Origin: Aliarcobacter sp.
Lineage (GTDB): Bacteria > Campylobacterota > Campylobacteria > Campylobacterales > Arcobacteraceae
Assembly: GCA_028690445.1 (NCBI GenBank)
Contig: JAQVBE010000006.1
Coordinates: 62,001 to 126,000, forward strand
Direction of reading: 5' to 3'
Length of the DNA stretch: 64,000 nucleotides
Positions within the stretch are counted from its first letter, which is position 1, and each line of letters starts with the position of its first letter. The notes beneath the pieces were generated by a model. The model did no database searches. It was not told where the DNA came from and saw nothing but the letters and a program-made list of their open reading frames with translations. The translations under genes and the position numbers were made by a program. This document shows positions 1-9,808 of this stretch, piece after piece.

Positions 1-1050
1 ACAGATTTTGATATAAAAAATAGACATATTTATGTGGAAAATGCAAGAGGTTGTCCTTTTGAATGTGAGTTTTGTTTATCTTCTATTGAGACAAAAATGC
101 GATATTTAGATGTTGATATTTTCTTAAATGAAATAGATAAACTTTGGAATAGAGGTGCTAGAAGTTTCAAGTTTATAGATAGAACTTTTAATATAAAAAT
201 ATCTTACGCAAAAGCAATCTTAGATTATTTCTTAGCAAAACAAGAAGATTATTTCTTACATTTTGAAGTAATTCCTGATAATTTTCCAGAAGAACTAAGA
301 GGTTTAATAAAACAGTTTAAACCAGGATGTTTACAGCTTGAAGTTGGTATTCAAACTTTAAATTTAGATGTGGCAAAGCAGATTCATAGAAATCTAAAAA
401 TTGATAAAATCAAAGATAATCTAAAATTTTTATCACAAGAAACAAATGCTCATATGCATATAGACTTAATTATAGGACTTCCAAGTGAAGATATAGAAAG
501 TTTTGGAAGAAATTTAAATCAACTTTATACTTTATCAACGGGTGAAATTCAAGTAGGAATTTTGAAAAAATTATCAGGGACAACACTTGATAGACATGAC
601 AAAGTTTATGGAATGGTTTATAATGATTCTCCACCTTATGATATTTTACAAAATGATTTGATTAGTTTTTCACTTATGCAAGAGATGAAAAGATTTGCTA
701 GATTTTGGGATATTATTTATAACAGTGGAAATTTTCAAAAAACAACGGCACTTCTTTTTTCAGATGGAAAAGTTTATGAAAACTTTTTTGATTTAAGCAA
801 ATGGTTATATAAAAGAAGCGAATCAACATATAAAATTTCACTTGATAGAATGGCTGAATTTTTATATGAATTTATGTCAGCGAAACATGAAAAAGAGTTA
901 ATCGCAAATACAATTTTGGAAGATGTTATGAAAGTAGGTGGAAGAAATATACCACCTTTTTTGAAGAAAATAATTCCTCAAAATTATGACTTTACACAAA
1001 AAGATGTTTCAAAAGCAAATAAAAGACAACAACTAAGAAATAATGAGTAA
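1..1050 (+). CDS. B12-binding-type radical SAM protein, C-terminal part (5' end outside window)
   Basis: The reading frame is open from base 1, so the GTG at 34 is internal and the true start lies upstream. Just after it comes CPFECEFC, the Cx3Cx2C motif that binds the radical-SAM 4Fe-4S cluster, followed by TIM-barrel-like sequence. The last ~130 residues resemble DUF4080, which ends many cobalamin-dependent radical SAM proteins; in that family a B12-binding domain precedes the motif and would be in the missing part. The substrate is unknown. The next gene is convergent, with 149 bases between. Fold assignment is firm; the subfamily is from memory of the family layout. Confidence 0.85.
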   Translation, partial: TDFDIKNRHIYVENARGCPFECEFCLSSIETKMRYLDVDIFLNEIDKLWNRGARSFKFIDRTFNIKISYAKAILDYFLAKQEDYFLHFEVIPDNFPEELRGLIKQFKPGCLQLEVGIQTLNLDVAKQIHRNLKIDKIKDNLKFLSQETNAHMHIDLIIGLPSEDIESFGRNLNQLYTLSTGEIQVGILKKLSGTTLDRHDKVYGMVYNDSPPYDILQNDLISFSLMQEMKRFARFWDIIYNSGNFQKTTALLFSDGKVYENFFDLSKWLYKRSESTYKISLDRMAEFLYEFMSAKHEKELIANTILEDVMKVGGRNIPPFLKKIIPQNYDFTQKDVSKANKRQQLRNNE

Positions 1051-1199
1051 AAAATTCATTAGGAGTTGCTTATAATATGTAAAAACTGCAAAAGAGAAAC
1101 TTGATACAAAGTTTTTGACTTTTTTTAGTTAAGATAATCTTATGAATTACAACAAGACTATCTTTACTTTACTCATACTTTATATCCTAGTAGATATTA

Positions 1200-2312
1200 T
1201 TAAGAGTTACTTCTTTTAAATAATTTTGAAAAAACTGGAACTACTACTGGAATAATTTTAGCACTTATAAATCCTACAATCATTCCAACAATTATTTCAC
1301 TCAAAAATCCACCCATTGGAATAGATTTTATAATATCAAAAGAGTGTAACATATGTGTTTCATGTACTATTATTCCACCACCAACGGCTAACATAGCAAC
1401 TGTTCCTACCACACTAATTGTTTTTATGATATAAGGCATTGAATTTACAAATCCATTTCCAATTGTTTGTAAAACTAAACTTCTTTTTTCTTGTAAATAA
1501 AAACCTATATCATCAAGTTTGATGATTAAAGCTACAATTCCATATACAAAAACTGTTGTTAAAATACCTACTAAAACTAAAACGGAAACTTTTGTTAAAA
1601 AATTTGTATCTGCTATCAAACTAAGCGTAATTACAATAATTTCAAAAGATAAAATAAAATCTGTTTTAATCGCACCTTTTACTTTTTCATCTTCTAATTT
1701 TTCAGTTGATAACTCTTTTATAGTTTCTTTTTCATTTGCTACTTTGTGATGAGTTCCAACCTTTTCTAAAATACTTTCAACTCCCTCATAAGCTAAATAA
1801 ATTCCCCCTAAAATCAAAATAGGAGAGATTAACCAAGGAACGATATAACTCATTAATAAAACAGCTGGGATAATGATAAATTTATTTTTAAAACTTCCAA
1901 TAGCAATTTTATAAACTATTGGAAGTTCTCTTAACGCAGCTTTTCTTTTTGCTTCTAAGATGGCTGTTTGTCTGATTTGCTCTAATTCATCTAGAATCTT
2001 TTGTTGAGATTTTTCATCTAGTTTTTCAATATTATGTTTAAATTCATCAACAGTTTTTGCTTTTTTTAATTCATTTTTTAAAATATCAGATGTTGTATCA
2101 TTCGTAAAATTTGCAATTGCAGCTAAATCATCAACCACAAGACCTGATGATTTTATACTTGCTAGTTTTGTATAAGTTGCAATATCATCAAAAAGTAATC
2201 CAACATCATCAATAGAAGTTACTAAACTTTTAGTAGCAGTTGCTATAGTTTTTCCAGATAGAGAACTAATATCATCTGCTAAAACGGATAAGTATCCTAA
2301 AAATCCTGCCAT
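1200..2312 (-). CDS. DUF808 family inner-membrane protein (YedI-like)
   Basis: A 370-residue membrane protein. The N-terminus (LLDDIATYTKLA-type sequence near residue 40), the RELPIVYK segment and the following hydrophobic block (IIPAVLLMSYIVPWLISPIL) match the DUF808/YedI family, whose function is unknown. Relative to the usual ~300 residues it carries an extra charged helical insert at about residues 75-125 (KTVDEFKHNIEKLDEKSQQK). At least five hydrophobic segments follow. The start ATG has TAGGA seven bases upstream. It appears to stand alone; the deacetylase gene upstream on the same strand is 55 bases away. Confidence 0.8.
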   Translation of the reverse strand: MAGFLGYLSVLADDISSLSGKTIATATKSLVTSIDDVGLLFDDIATYTKLASIKSSGLVVDDLAAIANFTNDTTSDILKNELKKAKTVDEFKHNIEKLDEKSQQKILDELEQIRQTAILEAKRKAALRELPIVYKIAIGSFKNKFIIIPAVLLMSYIVPWLISPILILGGIYLAYEGVESILEKVGTHHKVANEKETIKELSTEKLEDEKVKGAIKTDFILSFEIIVITLSLIADTNFLTKVSVLVLVGILTTVFVYGIVALIIKLDDIGFYLQEKRSLVLQTIGNGFVNSMPYIIKTISVVGTVAMLAVGGGIIVHETHMLHSFDIIKSIPMGGFLSEIIVGMIVGFISAKIIPVVVPVFSKLFKRSNS

Positions 2313-2366
2313 TTATATTCCTAATTTTTTTGTAGTTATTTTATCATAAATAAAAATTAAGCCAAT

Positions 2367-3191
2367 TTAGTTTAGTTTATAATCTGATAATCTAACAAAT
2401 CTAAAACCCTCTTTTTTTAGCTCTTTTATAGCTTCAATTGTTCCAATTGCTGTTTGAGATTCAGGGTGATTCATATGAATTATTGCTATTTCACCTTTTT
2501 TTGCTTTTAAGAAAGCTTCTTTTACTTTTTTAGTAGAATAAGTGGCTCCAGCATCTCCTAAAATAGAAAATCCAACTACTTGATGATTTAGTTTATTTGC
2601 AACACGAACTGCTACTTCATCATAATAAGCAGTTCCTGAACGGAAATATTTTGGTCTTTTGTGAGTTATTGATTCTATTTTTCTTGCATTTAATTCTATT
2701 TCATCAACCAATTCTTCAACACTATTTGTTCCAGTTAATCCATAAATTGATTTTCCATTTACAGAAGCTGGTTTGTGTTCTAATCCATGATTTGCTATTT
2801 CAAATAAAGGATTTAAAGATAATTTTTTTAAAGTAGAAAGATTTTTGTTTATCCATCTAGCATTTATAAATAAAGTTGCAGGAATATTTTCTTGTTCTAA
2901 AAAATTAATCAATTTTTCATCATAACCCATTCCTAGAGGACTTCCACAAGCATCCATTGTAAGTGCTATTACTTTTTCATTTGTAAAAAGTTTAGTTTTT
3001 ATACCTTTTACATTCTCACCCCACTGTTTTGGAGTTTGATTTTGAAATTCAACAGCAATATTTTTTCTAAATATTTCATACTCTTTTTTAGAACTACTTG
3101 GTTGCTCACTAAAATAATTGTCACTTGCAGTTTTTGCACAAGCACTAAAGCCAAGAGCAAATAATAAAGAAAAGATAATTGATTTTTTCAT
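2367..3191 (-). CDS. polysaccharide deacetylase (NodB-fold) lipoprotein
   Basis: 274 residues. The N-terminus is a lipoprotein signal ending LGFSAC, so the protein is probably anchored in the envelope. The NodB fold is seen as TMDACGSP (the TFDD-like metal and catalytic motif in variant form) and NHGLEHKP, which gives the H-x3-H zinc ligands; the C-terminus has IIHMNHPE. Such enzymes remove acetyl groups from amino sugars in peptidoglycan or exopolysaccharide; the real substrate cannot be told. I place the start at 3191 rather than an upstream in-frame ATG at 3209, because TAGGAAA sits just before it and the signal peptide begins there. Confidence 0.82.
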   Translation of the reverse strand: MKKSIIFSLLFALGFSACAKTASDNYFSEQPSSSKKEYEIFRKNIAVEFQNQTPKQWGENVKGIKTKLFTNEKVIALTMDACGSPLGMGYDEKLINFLEQENIPATLFINARWINKNLSTLKKLSLNPLFEIANHGLEHKPASVNGKSIYGLTGTNSVEELVDEIELNARKIESITHKRPKYFRSGTAYYDEVAVRVANKLNHQVVGFSILGDAGATYSTKKVKEAFLKAKKGEIAIIHMNHPESQTAIGTIEAIKELKKEGFRFVRLSDYKLN

Positions 3192-3260
3192 AGATTTTCC
3201 TAATAACAAAATAGATATAATAAATAATACTATATGAAAATTTAATAAAGAAGTTGATTA

Positions 3261-4517
3261 ATGCAAGAAGAAAATAGAGTTTTTGATGTAATTGTAATTG
3301 GTGGTGGACCTGCTGGAATAATGGCAAGTATTAGTGCTGCAAAAGAGAATAAAAGTGTATTATTACTTGAAAAGCTTTCAAAAATAGCAGCCAAACTAAA
3401 AGCCACTGGTGGAGGAAAATGTAATCTTACAAATACTTTATCAAGTGAAGAATTCATGGCAAAATTTGGTAAAAATGGCAGATTTATGAGCCATGCTTTA
3501 GAAGCTTTTAATGCAAATGATTTAAGGAATTTTTTCGCAAGCATTGGAGTTGAAACAATTGCAAGAGATGGGTTTAGAGTATTTCCACTTGAACATAGTT
3601 CATCTATTATTTTAGAGGCTTTGGACAAAGAACTAAATAGATTAAATGTAAAAGTTGATTGTTCTGTTGATATTCAAAGCATACAAAAAAAAGATGATAT
3701 TTTTATCATAACAAGCCAATCAAATATCTATAAAACAAAAAATATTATTCTAGCAACGGGAGGTTTAGGTTATCCAACTCTTGGAGCAACGGGTGATGGA
3801 TATATTTTTGCAAAAGAGTTTGGACATGAAATCACATCTTTACATCCAGCTATGATGCCACTTTTTACAAAAGAGAAAAATTTTGCCTCATGTAAAGCTG
3901 ATACAATCGCAAAAGCTATTTTAAAAGTTGATTTACCAAAATACAAAAAACTAAAACTAACGGGTGATTTGATTTTCACAAATAATGGAATCCGTGGACC
4001 TGTGGTTTTAGATTTTGCCAGAGAACTTACTCCAATTTTAGCCAAATATAATGAAGTTCCTTTGCTTATTAGTTTTTTAAAAGGCAAAAATGAAGAAGAA
4101 ATTTATACACATATCAAAAAAGAGATTGAAAAAAATCCAACAGCCACAGTTTTAGAAAACCTAACTACTCTTTTGGCTTCAAGTGTTGCCCAAGAAATTT
4201 GTAATATTTGCCAAATAAATCCAGATGAAAAGTTCAAAAATATAGATGGAATTAAAAGAGAAAAACTAATAAAAACCCTAGCATGGACGCCACTTACAGT
4301 TATCGGTCATGAGGGATTTAAAAATGCCATGATTACAAGAGGTGGGGTTGAACTTAAAGAAATTGAGTCAAAAACTATGGAAAGTAAACTCATATCAGGC
4401 TTATACTTTTGTGGTGAAGTGGTAAACATAGATGGACCATGCGGTGGATATAATCTTCAATGGTCTTTTTCTAGTGGATTTTTGGCGGGGAAAATAGCTT
4501 CAAAAGAAGCTATTTAA
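3261..4517 (+). CDS. HI0933/YhiN-family FAD-dependent oxidoreductase
   Basis: 418 residues. [15 protein letters not shown] near residue 14 is the dinucleotide-binding Rossmann loop, [12 protein letters not shown] near residue 50 is the family signature, and [17 protein letters not shown] plus the C-terminal [19 protein letters not shown] complete the HI0933-like (BaiN/YhiN) pattern. Cytosolic flavoprotein; the physiological substrate of this family is mostly unknown. The stop codon overlaps that of the convergent chemoreceptor gene by four bases. Confidence 0.88.
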   Translation: MQEENRVFDVIVIGGGPAGIMASISAAKENKSVLLLEKLSKIAAKLKATGGGKCNLTNTLSSEEFMAKFGKNGRFMSHALEAFNANDLRNFFASIGVETIARDGFRVFPLEHSSSIILEALDKELNRLNVKVDCSVDIQSIQKKDDIFIITSQSNIYKTKNIILATGGLGYPTLGATGDGYIFAKEFGHEITSLHPAMMPLFTKEKNFASCKADTIAKAILKVDLPKYKKLKLTGDLIFTNNGIRGPVVLDFARELTPILAKYNEVPLLISFLKGKNEEEIYTHIKKEIEKNPTATVLENLTTLLASSVAQEICNICQINPDEKFKNIDGIKREKLIKTLAWTPLTVIGHEGFKNAMITRGGVELKEIESKTMESKLISGLYFCGEVVNIDGPCGGYNLQWSFSSGFLAGKIASKEAI

Positions 4518-6487
4518 AAACTTGCCCATTCATCGTCATCTTTAGTATTTGATAAAACTACTTTTGTATCACGTTTTATATTTGAAGTTTTAGTAGGTGT
4601 ATGTGGTTTTGTTGCCGTTTGAGTTTTATTTGAAGTTGATTTATTCTCTAAAACTTTTGCAGTAACTTCATTTTTACCAATAAACTCTTTTGCATTTGCA
4701 TTTGAAACAACTAATTTAGCTATTGTATCTGTTTGAATAGCAACCTCATAAGTTTGTGTAGCAATAATTGCATTTTGTTGAGTTTGTTGATCTAAAGAGC
4801 TAATAGCATCATTTATTTGCTCAATTCCAGCAAGTTGCTCTTTACTTGAACCTTCAACATTTTTTATAAGTTCAATTGTTTGTGAAATATTATCATTTAG
4901 CATTTTATAACCACTAATCATATCTTCTGATATTTTTTTACCTTGGTCAGCTTTTTTTGTTGCAGTTTCAACAAGAATTTTTATCTCTTTAGCCGCATCT
5001 GCACTTCTTGAAGCTAGATTTCGTACCTCTGCTGCAACTACTGCAAATCCTTTTCCAGCTTCACCAGCAGTTGCTGCTTCTACGGCGGCATTTAATGAAA
5101 GAATATTTGTTTGGAAAGCAATTTGGTCAATTACAGTTATTGCTTCGTTTATCGCATTTACTTCTTTATCTATTTCATTCATGGCATCTGTTGTTTGGTT
5201 TGCTAGTTTTTCACCTTTTGAAGCTGAATCAGTTACACTTGAAGCTAATTGAGACATTTTTACAATATTATTTGTATTGTTTGAAATATTACTTGAAATC
5301 TCTTCCACTGCAGCAGCTGTTTCTTCTAAAGCAGCCGCAGCTTCATTTGAGTTTCTATTTAAAGTATCAACATTTTTAAGTAAAATTACACTACTTGAAT
5401 CAAGAGTTAAACCATTTGATTTATTTTCAACAAGCATATCATTTATAATATCAGCAAGATTATTTAATCCAACAGTTACTCCACTATTACAACCTGTTAT
5501 TCTATAAGTAAAATCAAGATTTGCATATTTTTCTAAAGCTAGACTTATATCATTTATATTTGTACAAACTCTTGATTGTAAGCTTGTTAACATATCATTA
5601 ATGTGGTGTCTTAGTTCTTCTAAACTTTGAGTTTGAGTTTTATTGTCTAATCTTTTATTTAAAAAACCATCTTTGATTGTTAAAATAATTTGCTTTATTT
5701 CTTCTAAAAATAAGTTATCTGAATCTATCGAATTTTTTGTTTTAATGATATTTTGATTTACAATTTTTGCCATAGCTCCAAATTCATCATGATTAACATC
5801 ATCAAGCATTTCTACATTAGTAGATTCTTTGTTTACATAACCAAAGAAACTTAATAATCCTTTTTGGAAATTATTTATAGTTGTTATTAGTTGATTTGAT
5901 AAAAGAAGTGAGAAGCCAACAAAGAAGATTATTGAAATAATTGCAATTGCAATCAAAACAATATCCAGTGTATTTATAGCATCTTTTTTAGCTTCGGTTG
6001 CATTTATATTTATCTGTTTTAGTTGTTTTTCAAGGTTTAGCCCAATCTCAGAGATTTGTTTTATTACAGTCAATATTTCAGGGGTCTCTTTTTCTATTCC
6101 ACTTTTATAATCAGGTATTCTTTTTTGTGATAATTCATCAAAGTTTTTCATGTAGTTTTTTGATTCATTTACGATTGAATCACATAAATCTCTATTCTCT
6201 TGTATTCCTAATTTAGATTTTAATTCTAAAACATAATTAGTTAAAAGTTCAAAATCATCTTTTACTATTTTTGCTTTTGCTTCATCAGGGCTTCTTAAAA
6301 ATTGATAAACGGATATTCTTCCTTTTAATACTTGTTGAATAAATAAATCAGTTTGATTAGCTGCATTTGTTCGTTGTTCTGTAATCCGATTGAAGTAAGT
6401 AAATATCAAAGCTGATATTATTACGATTCCTATAAACGCCGTTGGTAAAAGCATAAGCTTTATTTTTGTAGAAATATTTTTTAACAA
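4514..6487 (-). CDS. methyl-accepting chemotaxis protein
   Basis: 657 residues. One transmembrane segment lies near residues 10-30 and a second near 175-197, enclosing a periplasmic four-helix-type sensor region. The cytoplasmic hairpin tip is unmistakable ([20 protein letters not shown], then [15 protein letters not shown]), where CheA and CheW bind. The protein ends EWASF after a flexible Thr/Lys-rich linker, close to the CheR-binding pentapeptide pattern. The start is TTG at 6487, chosen because AAGGA lies six bases upstream and no nearby ATG precedes the first membrane segment. The ligand is unknown. Confidence 0.92.
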   Translation of the reverse strand: MLKNISTKIKLMLLPTAFIGIVIISALIFTYFNRITEQRTNAANQTDLFIQQVLKGRISVYQFLRSPDEAKAKIVKDDFELLTNYVLELKSKLGIQENRDLCDSIVNESKNYMKNFDELSQKRIPDYKSGIEKETPEILTVIKQISEIGLNLEKQLKQININATEAKKDAINTLDIVLIAIAIISIIFFVGFSLLLSNQLITTINNFQKGLLSFFGYVNKESTNVEMLDDVNHDEFGAMAKIVNQNIIKTKNSIDSDNLFLEEIKQIILTIKDGFLNKRLDNKTQTQSLEELRHHINDMLTSLQSRVCTNINDISLALEKYANLDFTYRITGCNSGVTVGLNNLADIINDMLVENKSNGLTLDSSSVILLKNVDTLNRNSNEAAAALEETAAAVEEISSNISNNTNNIVKMSQLASSVTDSASKGEKLANQTTDAMNEIDKEVNAINEAITVIDQIAFQTNILSLNAAVEAATAGEAGKGFAVVAAEVRNLASRSADAAKEIKILVETATKKADQGKKISEDMISGYKMLNDNISQTIELIKNVEGSSKEQLAGIEQINDAISSLDQQTQQNAIIATQTYEVAIQTDTIAKLVVSNANAKEFIGKNEVTAKVLENKSTSNKTQTATKPHTPTKTSNIKRDTKVVLSNTKDDDEWASF

Positions 6488-6648
6488 GTTTAATCCTTTT
6501 TTAAGAAATGATAATGAATACTACAAATTTTAAGCAAAATTTTAGCTTAAATTAAATAATTTAATACCTGATAAAATTAATTGTAATTCAAGCAAAAAAA
6601 TTAGTATTTTAGTTCTAAAATTACATAAGAAATATATAAATTTATACT

Positions 6649-6673
6649 ATTATAAAAGCATACTCATTATAAT
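6649..6673. promoter_or_regulatory. candidate NikR operator overlapping the nikK promoter -10 box
   Basis: ATTATAA, an 11-base spacer, then TTATAAT form a perfect inverted repeat. The right arm contains TATAAT (6668-6673), a good -10 box 24 bases before the nikK start. The 7-11-7 layout and the A/T pattern resemble the TATWATT-N11-AATWATA boxes of Helicobacter NikR. No nikR gene is in this window, so the regulator is inferred. Confidence 0.5.
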
Positions 6674-6697
6674 TAATAAAAAATTTCAGGACAAAAA

Positions 6698-7420
6698 ATG
6701 AAAAAAATAATATTTTTAATTCTTACTACACTTTACGCAAATGCGCACTTTCTGACATTTATGGCAAACACAGATAATATATTTAATCAAAAACAAACAA
6801 AGGTAAATTTTGACATATCTTTTATTCATCCCTTTGAACAAACAGGTATGGTTATGGAAAAGCCAGAAGTTTTTGTAAATTCTAAAAATAATAAATTAAA
6901 CCTGACACAAACTACAAAATTTAACCAAAAAGCTTGGAATAGTTCTTATGAAATCAAAATTCCTGGAGTTTATAAGTTTTTTGTACAACCACAGCCATAT
7001 TTTGAACCCTCAGAAGAAAAATTCATTTTTCATGTTCCAAAATTAATTATTAGTTCTTTTGGATTAGAAGATGGTTGGGATGAACCAATTGGTTTAAAAT
7101 ATGAAATTATTCCACTTATTAAGCCTTTTGGTTTATATGCAGGAAACTTATTTCAAGGAAAAGTTTTACATGATGGAAAACCAGCAGCTAACATAGAAGT
7201 TGAAGTTGAGCTTTATAATGAATTTGGTTTAAAAGCACCAACAGATTCTCATATAACACAAGTTGTAAAAACAGATGATAATGGAGTTTTTTCTTTTGTA
7301 ATGAATCACAAAGGTTGGTGGGGATTTGCAGCTTTGATAGAAGAGGGTGAATTAAAATATACAGATGGAAAAAATTATCCAGTTGAAAATGGAGCTTTAA
7401 TTTGGGTAAAGGCTTACTAG
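6698..7420 (+). CDS. nikK: periplasmic nickel-uptake protein, DUF4198 family (NikK)
   Basis: 240 residues. The first 17 form a signal peptide (cleavage after YANA), leaving a mature N-terminus beginning HFLTF; an N-terminal histidine is typical of NikK. The rest is the DUF4198 beta-rich domain with GLYAGNLFQGKVLHDGKPA. It is the first gene of nikKMLQO and the next start follows one base after its stop, which supports the assignment more than sequence alone. Its likely job is to pass Ni(II) to NikM in the periplasm. Expression is probably controlled by the palindrome at 6649-6673. Confidence 0.8.
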   Translation: MKKIIFLILTTLYANAHFLTFMANTDNIFNQKQTKVNFDISFIHPFEQTGMVMEKPEVFVNSKNNKLNLTQTTKFNQKAWNSSYEIKIPGVYKFFVQPQPYFEPSEEKFIFHVPKLIISSFGLEDGWDEPIGLKYEIIPLIKPFGLYAGNLFQGKVLHDGKPAANIEVEVELYNEFGLKAPTDSHITQVVKTDDNGVFSFVMNHKGWWGFAALIEEGELKYTDGKNYPVENGALIWVKAY

Positions 7421-7421
7421 A

Positions 7422-8030
7422 ATGCATATAGCAGATGGGGTTTTATCTCTTGAATCAACAGTTATTATATCAGCCATTAGTTTAATTGCTTTTTATAAAG
7501 CTATAAAAACTATAAAAGAGGATGAAATACCACTAACAGCTGTTGCAAGTGCTATGTTTTTTATAGCTTCATTTATTCATATTCCCTTTGGAGTTACCCA
7601 AATACATCTCATTCTTTTGGGAGTAATTGGAATATTTTTAGGACTTAGTAGTTTTATTTCTATTTTAATCGCTTTGATTTTACAAGCTTTACTTTTAGGT
7701 TATGGTGGAGTTGCTTCAATTGGAGTTAATCTTTTTGTTATGGCAACACCTGCCCTTATAATTTACCATATAAATAAAACTGGAATATTTTTAAGAATAA
7801 ATGAAAAAGTAAGATTTTTTTTAATAGGATTTTTAGGAGCATTTTTTGCCACACTATTTTTAGTACTTATTTTATACTTTTCAAAACCACAATACGAATG
7901 GGCTGCTTATAGTATTTTTGGAGTTAATATTATAACTATGATAATAGAAGGGTTTGTAAGTATGTTTTTACTTATGTTTATAAAAAAAATATATCCAAAG
8001 CTTTTAAGCGTAAAAAAGCAAAAGGATTGA
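7422..8030 (+). CDS. nikM: nickel ECF transporter substrate-binding subunit (CbiM/NikM)
   Basis: 202 residues, with about six membrane segments. The N-terminus MHIADGVLS is the CbiM/NikM signature, in which the free amino group and His2 bind the metal. GYGGVASIGVNLF is the second conserved loop. The genes around it (NikK and NikL partners and proximity to hyp genes) point to nickel rather than cobalt. It starts one base after nikK stops and nikL begins one base after its stop, so the operon is tightly coupled. Confidence 0.88.
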   Translation: MHIADGVLSLESTVIISAISLIAFYKAIKTIKEDEIPLTAVASAMFFIASFIHIPFGVTQIHLILLGVIGIFLGLSSFISILIALILQALLLGYGGVASIGVNLFVMATPALIIYHINKTGIFLRINEKVRFFLIGFLGAFFATLFLVLILYFSKPQYEWAAYSIFGVNIITMIIEGFVSMFLLMFIKKIYPKLLSVKKQKD

Positions 8031-8031
8031 T

Positions 8032-8451
8032 TTGAAAAAAATATTTTTATTTTTACTAATAGTTAGTTCATTATTTGCCCATAAAATAAATCTTTTTGTA
8101 ACAAATGAAGAAAATGGTGTAAATATCTATTCTTATTTCGCAAGTGGTGATCCTTGTAAAAATTGTAAATTGATTATAAAAAATAGTGAAAATATTATTT
8201 TAGAAGATACTTTAGATGAAAAAGGAAAATATCTTTTCCCTTCAAAATATAAAGAAATAGAAATTACAATAGATGCTTCAAGTGGACATATTGTAAAACA
8301 GGATGTTGTAGTTGAAAATATAAAAAATGAATCATTACAAAATCATCTAAAAAAAGAAGAAGATGACCAATATATAAAAATCTTGATTTCATTATTTTTG
8401 ATTATAGGAATTTTTTATGCTCTAAAAAAGCTAAAAAGAAAAAAGCAATAA
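8032..8451 (+). CDS. nikL: nickel transporter accessory membrane protein NikL
   Basis: 139 residues, starting at TTG (8032) with AAAGGAT upstream. It has a signal peptide or N-terminal membrane helix ending FAH, a periplasmic domain with DPCKNCKL (a CxxC pair) and SSGHIVKQ, and a C-terminal membrane helix followed by a basic tail (KKLKRKK). This layout and its place between nikM and nikQ match NikL, which replaces the CbiN-type subunit in Nik importers. Exact function within the complex is inferred from context. Confidence 0.75.
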   Translation: MKKIFLFLLIVSSLFAHKINLFVTNEENGVNIYSYFASGDPCKNCKLIIKNSENIILEDTLDEKGKYLFPSKYKEIEITIDASSGHIVKQDVVVENIKNESLQNHLKKEEDDQYIKILISLFLIIGIFYALKKLKRKKQ

Positions 8452-8454
8452 TAG

Positions 8455-9096
8455 ATGAATAATGAAGCTATAAAACTAATTGTTTCAGTACTTTTTTCTT
8501 TTTTTGTAGCTTTTACTTCTTTAGAATATTTCTATATTTTACCAGTTTTATTGGTTTTGATTTATGAGAGAAAAGATTTAATAAAGATATTTAAAAAGCT
8601 ATTTTTATTAAATTTTTTTATTTTAACTTTGGTTTTATTTGTAGCTTTTCAAGACCATAAAATGGCGATTGAGCTATTTTTTAGAACAAATCTAATTTTG
8701 CTTTTTAATATTACAATCTTTTACAAATCAAAGGGTTATGATATTGTAAGAGGATTTAATACTTTAAAAGTTAGTCCAAAATTTATCTCTATTTTTTATT
8801 TTACGATTTGTTTGATTGAGTATTTACTAAAAGAGTTTAAAAATATCAAAACAAGTCTAAAATCACGAGGTTTCCAAGCTAAAACTTCTATGTTTGTTTA
8901 TCAAACATTTGGTAATATCTTTGCTATGATGTTTATAAAAGCCATAAAAAAATCTGAAGATATGAGGCTTAGTATGATTGCACGAGGTTTTAGTTCACAA
9001 ATATTTTTACTTGAAACAAATAAAATTTCTATAAAAGATATTTTAGTTCTGTTTTGTGTGGGAATTATTATTTTAATAAAGGTTATGTATATATGA
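8455..9096 (+). CDS. nikQ: ECF transporter transmembrane coupling subunit (CbiQ/NikQ)
   Basis: 213 residues with several membrane segments. Two coupling-helix motifs are visible, SLKSRGFQAK and MIARGFSS, the paired A-R-G boxes by which the T-component docks on the ATPase. It therefore links NikM to NikO in the inner membrane. Its TGA stop overlaps the ATG of nikO in the sequence ATGA, typical of translational coupling. Confidence 0.87.
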   Translation: MNNEAIKLIVSVLFSFFVAFTSLEYFYILPVLLVLIYERKDLIKIFKKLFLLNFFILTLVLFVAFQDHKMAIELFFRTNLILLFNITIFYKSKGYDIVRGFNTLKVSPKFISIFYFTICLIEYLLKEFKNIKTSLKSRGFQAKTSMFVYQTFGNIFAMMFIKAIKKSEDMRLSMIARGFSSQIFLLETNKISIKDILVLFCVGIIILIKVMYI

Positions 9097-9746
9097 GTTG
9101 TTCACTAAATCTAAGAGCCATTTCATACAAAAATGAAGATAAAGAGATTTTTAACGATATATCTTTGAATTTAGGACATGAAGAAAAAATAGCAATAATT
9201 GGCTCAAATGGAAGCGGTAAAAGCACACTTCTAAAAATCATCGCAGGACTTATAAATCCAAGTTCAGGTTATATAGAAGTTTTCCACGAAAAAATGAATA
9301 ACTTAAAAGATTTTTCAAAATATAGAAGTGATATAGGATATTTACCCCAAGATGTAACAAATCACTTTTTATGCCCAACTGTTATAGAAGATGTGATTTT
9401 TTCCCTTCGAGCAAAAGGAGTTTCAAAAAATGAAGCCTTAATTCAAGGTGAAGAAATTTTAAAAGAACTAAAAATAACCCACTTAAAGCATAGAGTAATT
9501 TTTGATTTAAGCGGAGGTGAACAAAAAATCGTAGCCCTTGCAGGACTTCTAGTCCTCAAACCAAAAATACTACTTTTAGATGAACCCACAAATGCCCTAG
9601 ATGAACAAAGCGAAAAACGAATAATAGAGATTTTAAACTCAATCAAAAAATCAATGATTATAGTATCTCACCATAGAAGTTTTATTGATAGTTTAGTAAA
9701 TAAAGTTTATAGATTGGATTGTGGGAGTTTTGGGGAGATGAGTTAG
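9093..9746 (+). CDS. nikO: nickel ECF transporter ATP-binding subunit (CbiO/NikO)
   Basis: 217 residues from the ATG at 9093; a longer frame from 9054 would sit inside nikQ and has no ribosome site. Walker A is GSNGSGKST, the signature is LSGGEQK, Walker B is ILLLDEPT and the switch histidine is in IVSHH. It hydrolyses ATP to drive nickel uptake through NikQ and NikM. It is the last gene of the nik operon; a separate promoter precedes the restriction gene downstream. Confidence 0.9.
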   Translation: MSCSLNLRAISYKNEDKEIFNDISLNLGHEEKIAIIGSNGSGKSTLLKIIAGLINPSSGYIEVFHEKMNNLKDFSKYRSDIGYLPQDVTNHFLCPTVIEDVIFSLRAKGVSKNEALIQGEEILKELKITHLKHRVIFDLSGGEQKIVALAGLLVLKPKILLLDEPTNALDEQSEKRIIEILNSIKKSMIIVSHHRSFIDSLVNKVYRLDCGSFGEMS

Positions 9747-9771
9747 TTGAATATGTTTTGAAAGCAATGCT

Positions 9772-9796
9772 TAGTTATAATAAATAACTATATAAT
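9772..9796 (+). promoter_or_regulatory. promoter with adjoining palindrome upstream of the restriction-modification gene
   Basis: TAGTTAT-AATAA-ATAACTA is a perfect 7-base inverted repeat (9772-9790). TATAAT (9791-9796) follows directly and is 12 bases before the start codon. The repeat fills the promoter spacer, where a repressor or the modification enzyme itself could act. No controller gene is visible. Confidence 0.4.
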
Positions 9797-9808
9797 CAAG
9801 GTTTACAA

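Noticed and set aside
1142-1219. A 25-codon hydrophobic reading frame (MNYNKTIFTLLILYILVDII...)
   Set aside because: No ribosome site, overlaps the DUF808 gene end, and such short hydrophobic frames are common in AT-rich DNA.
6505-6525. GATAAT-rich stretch upstream of the chemoreceptor resembling part of a Fur box
   Set aside because: Only about one of three hexamers fits; expected by chance at this base composition.
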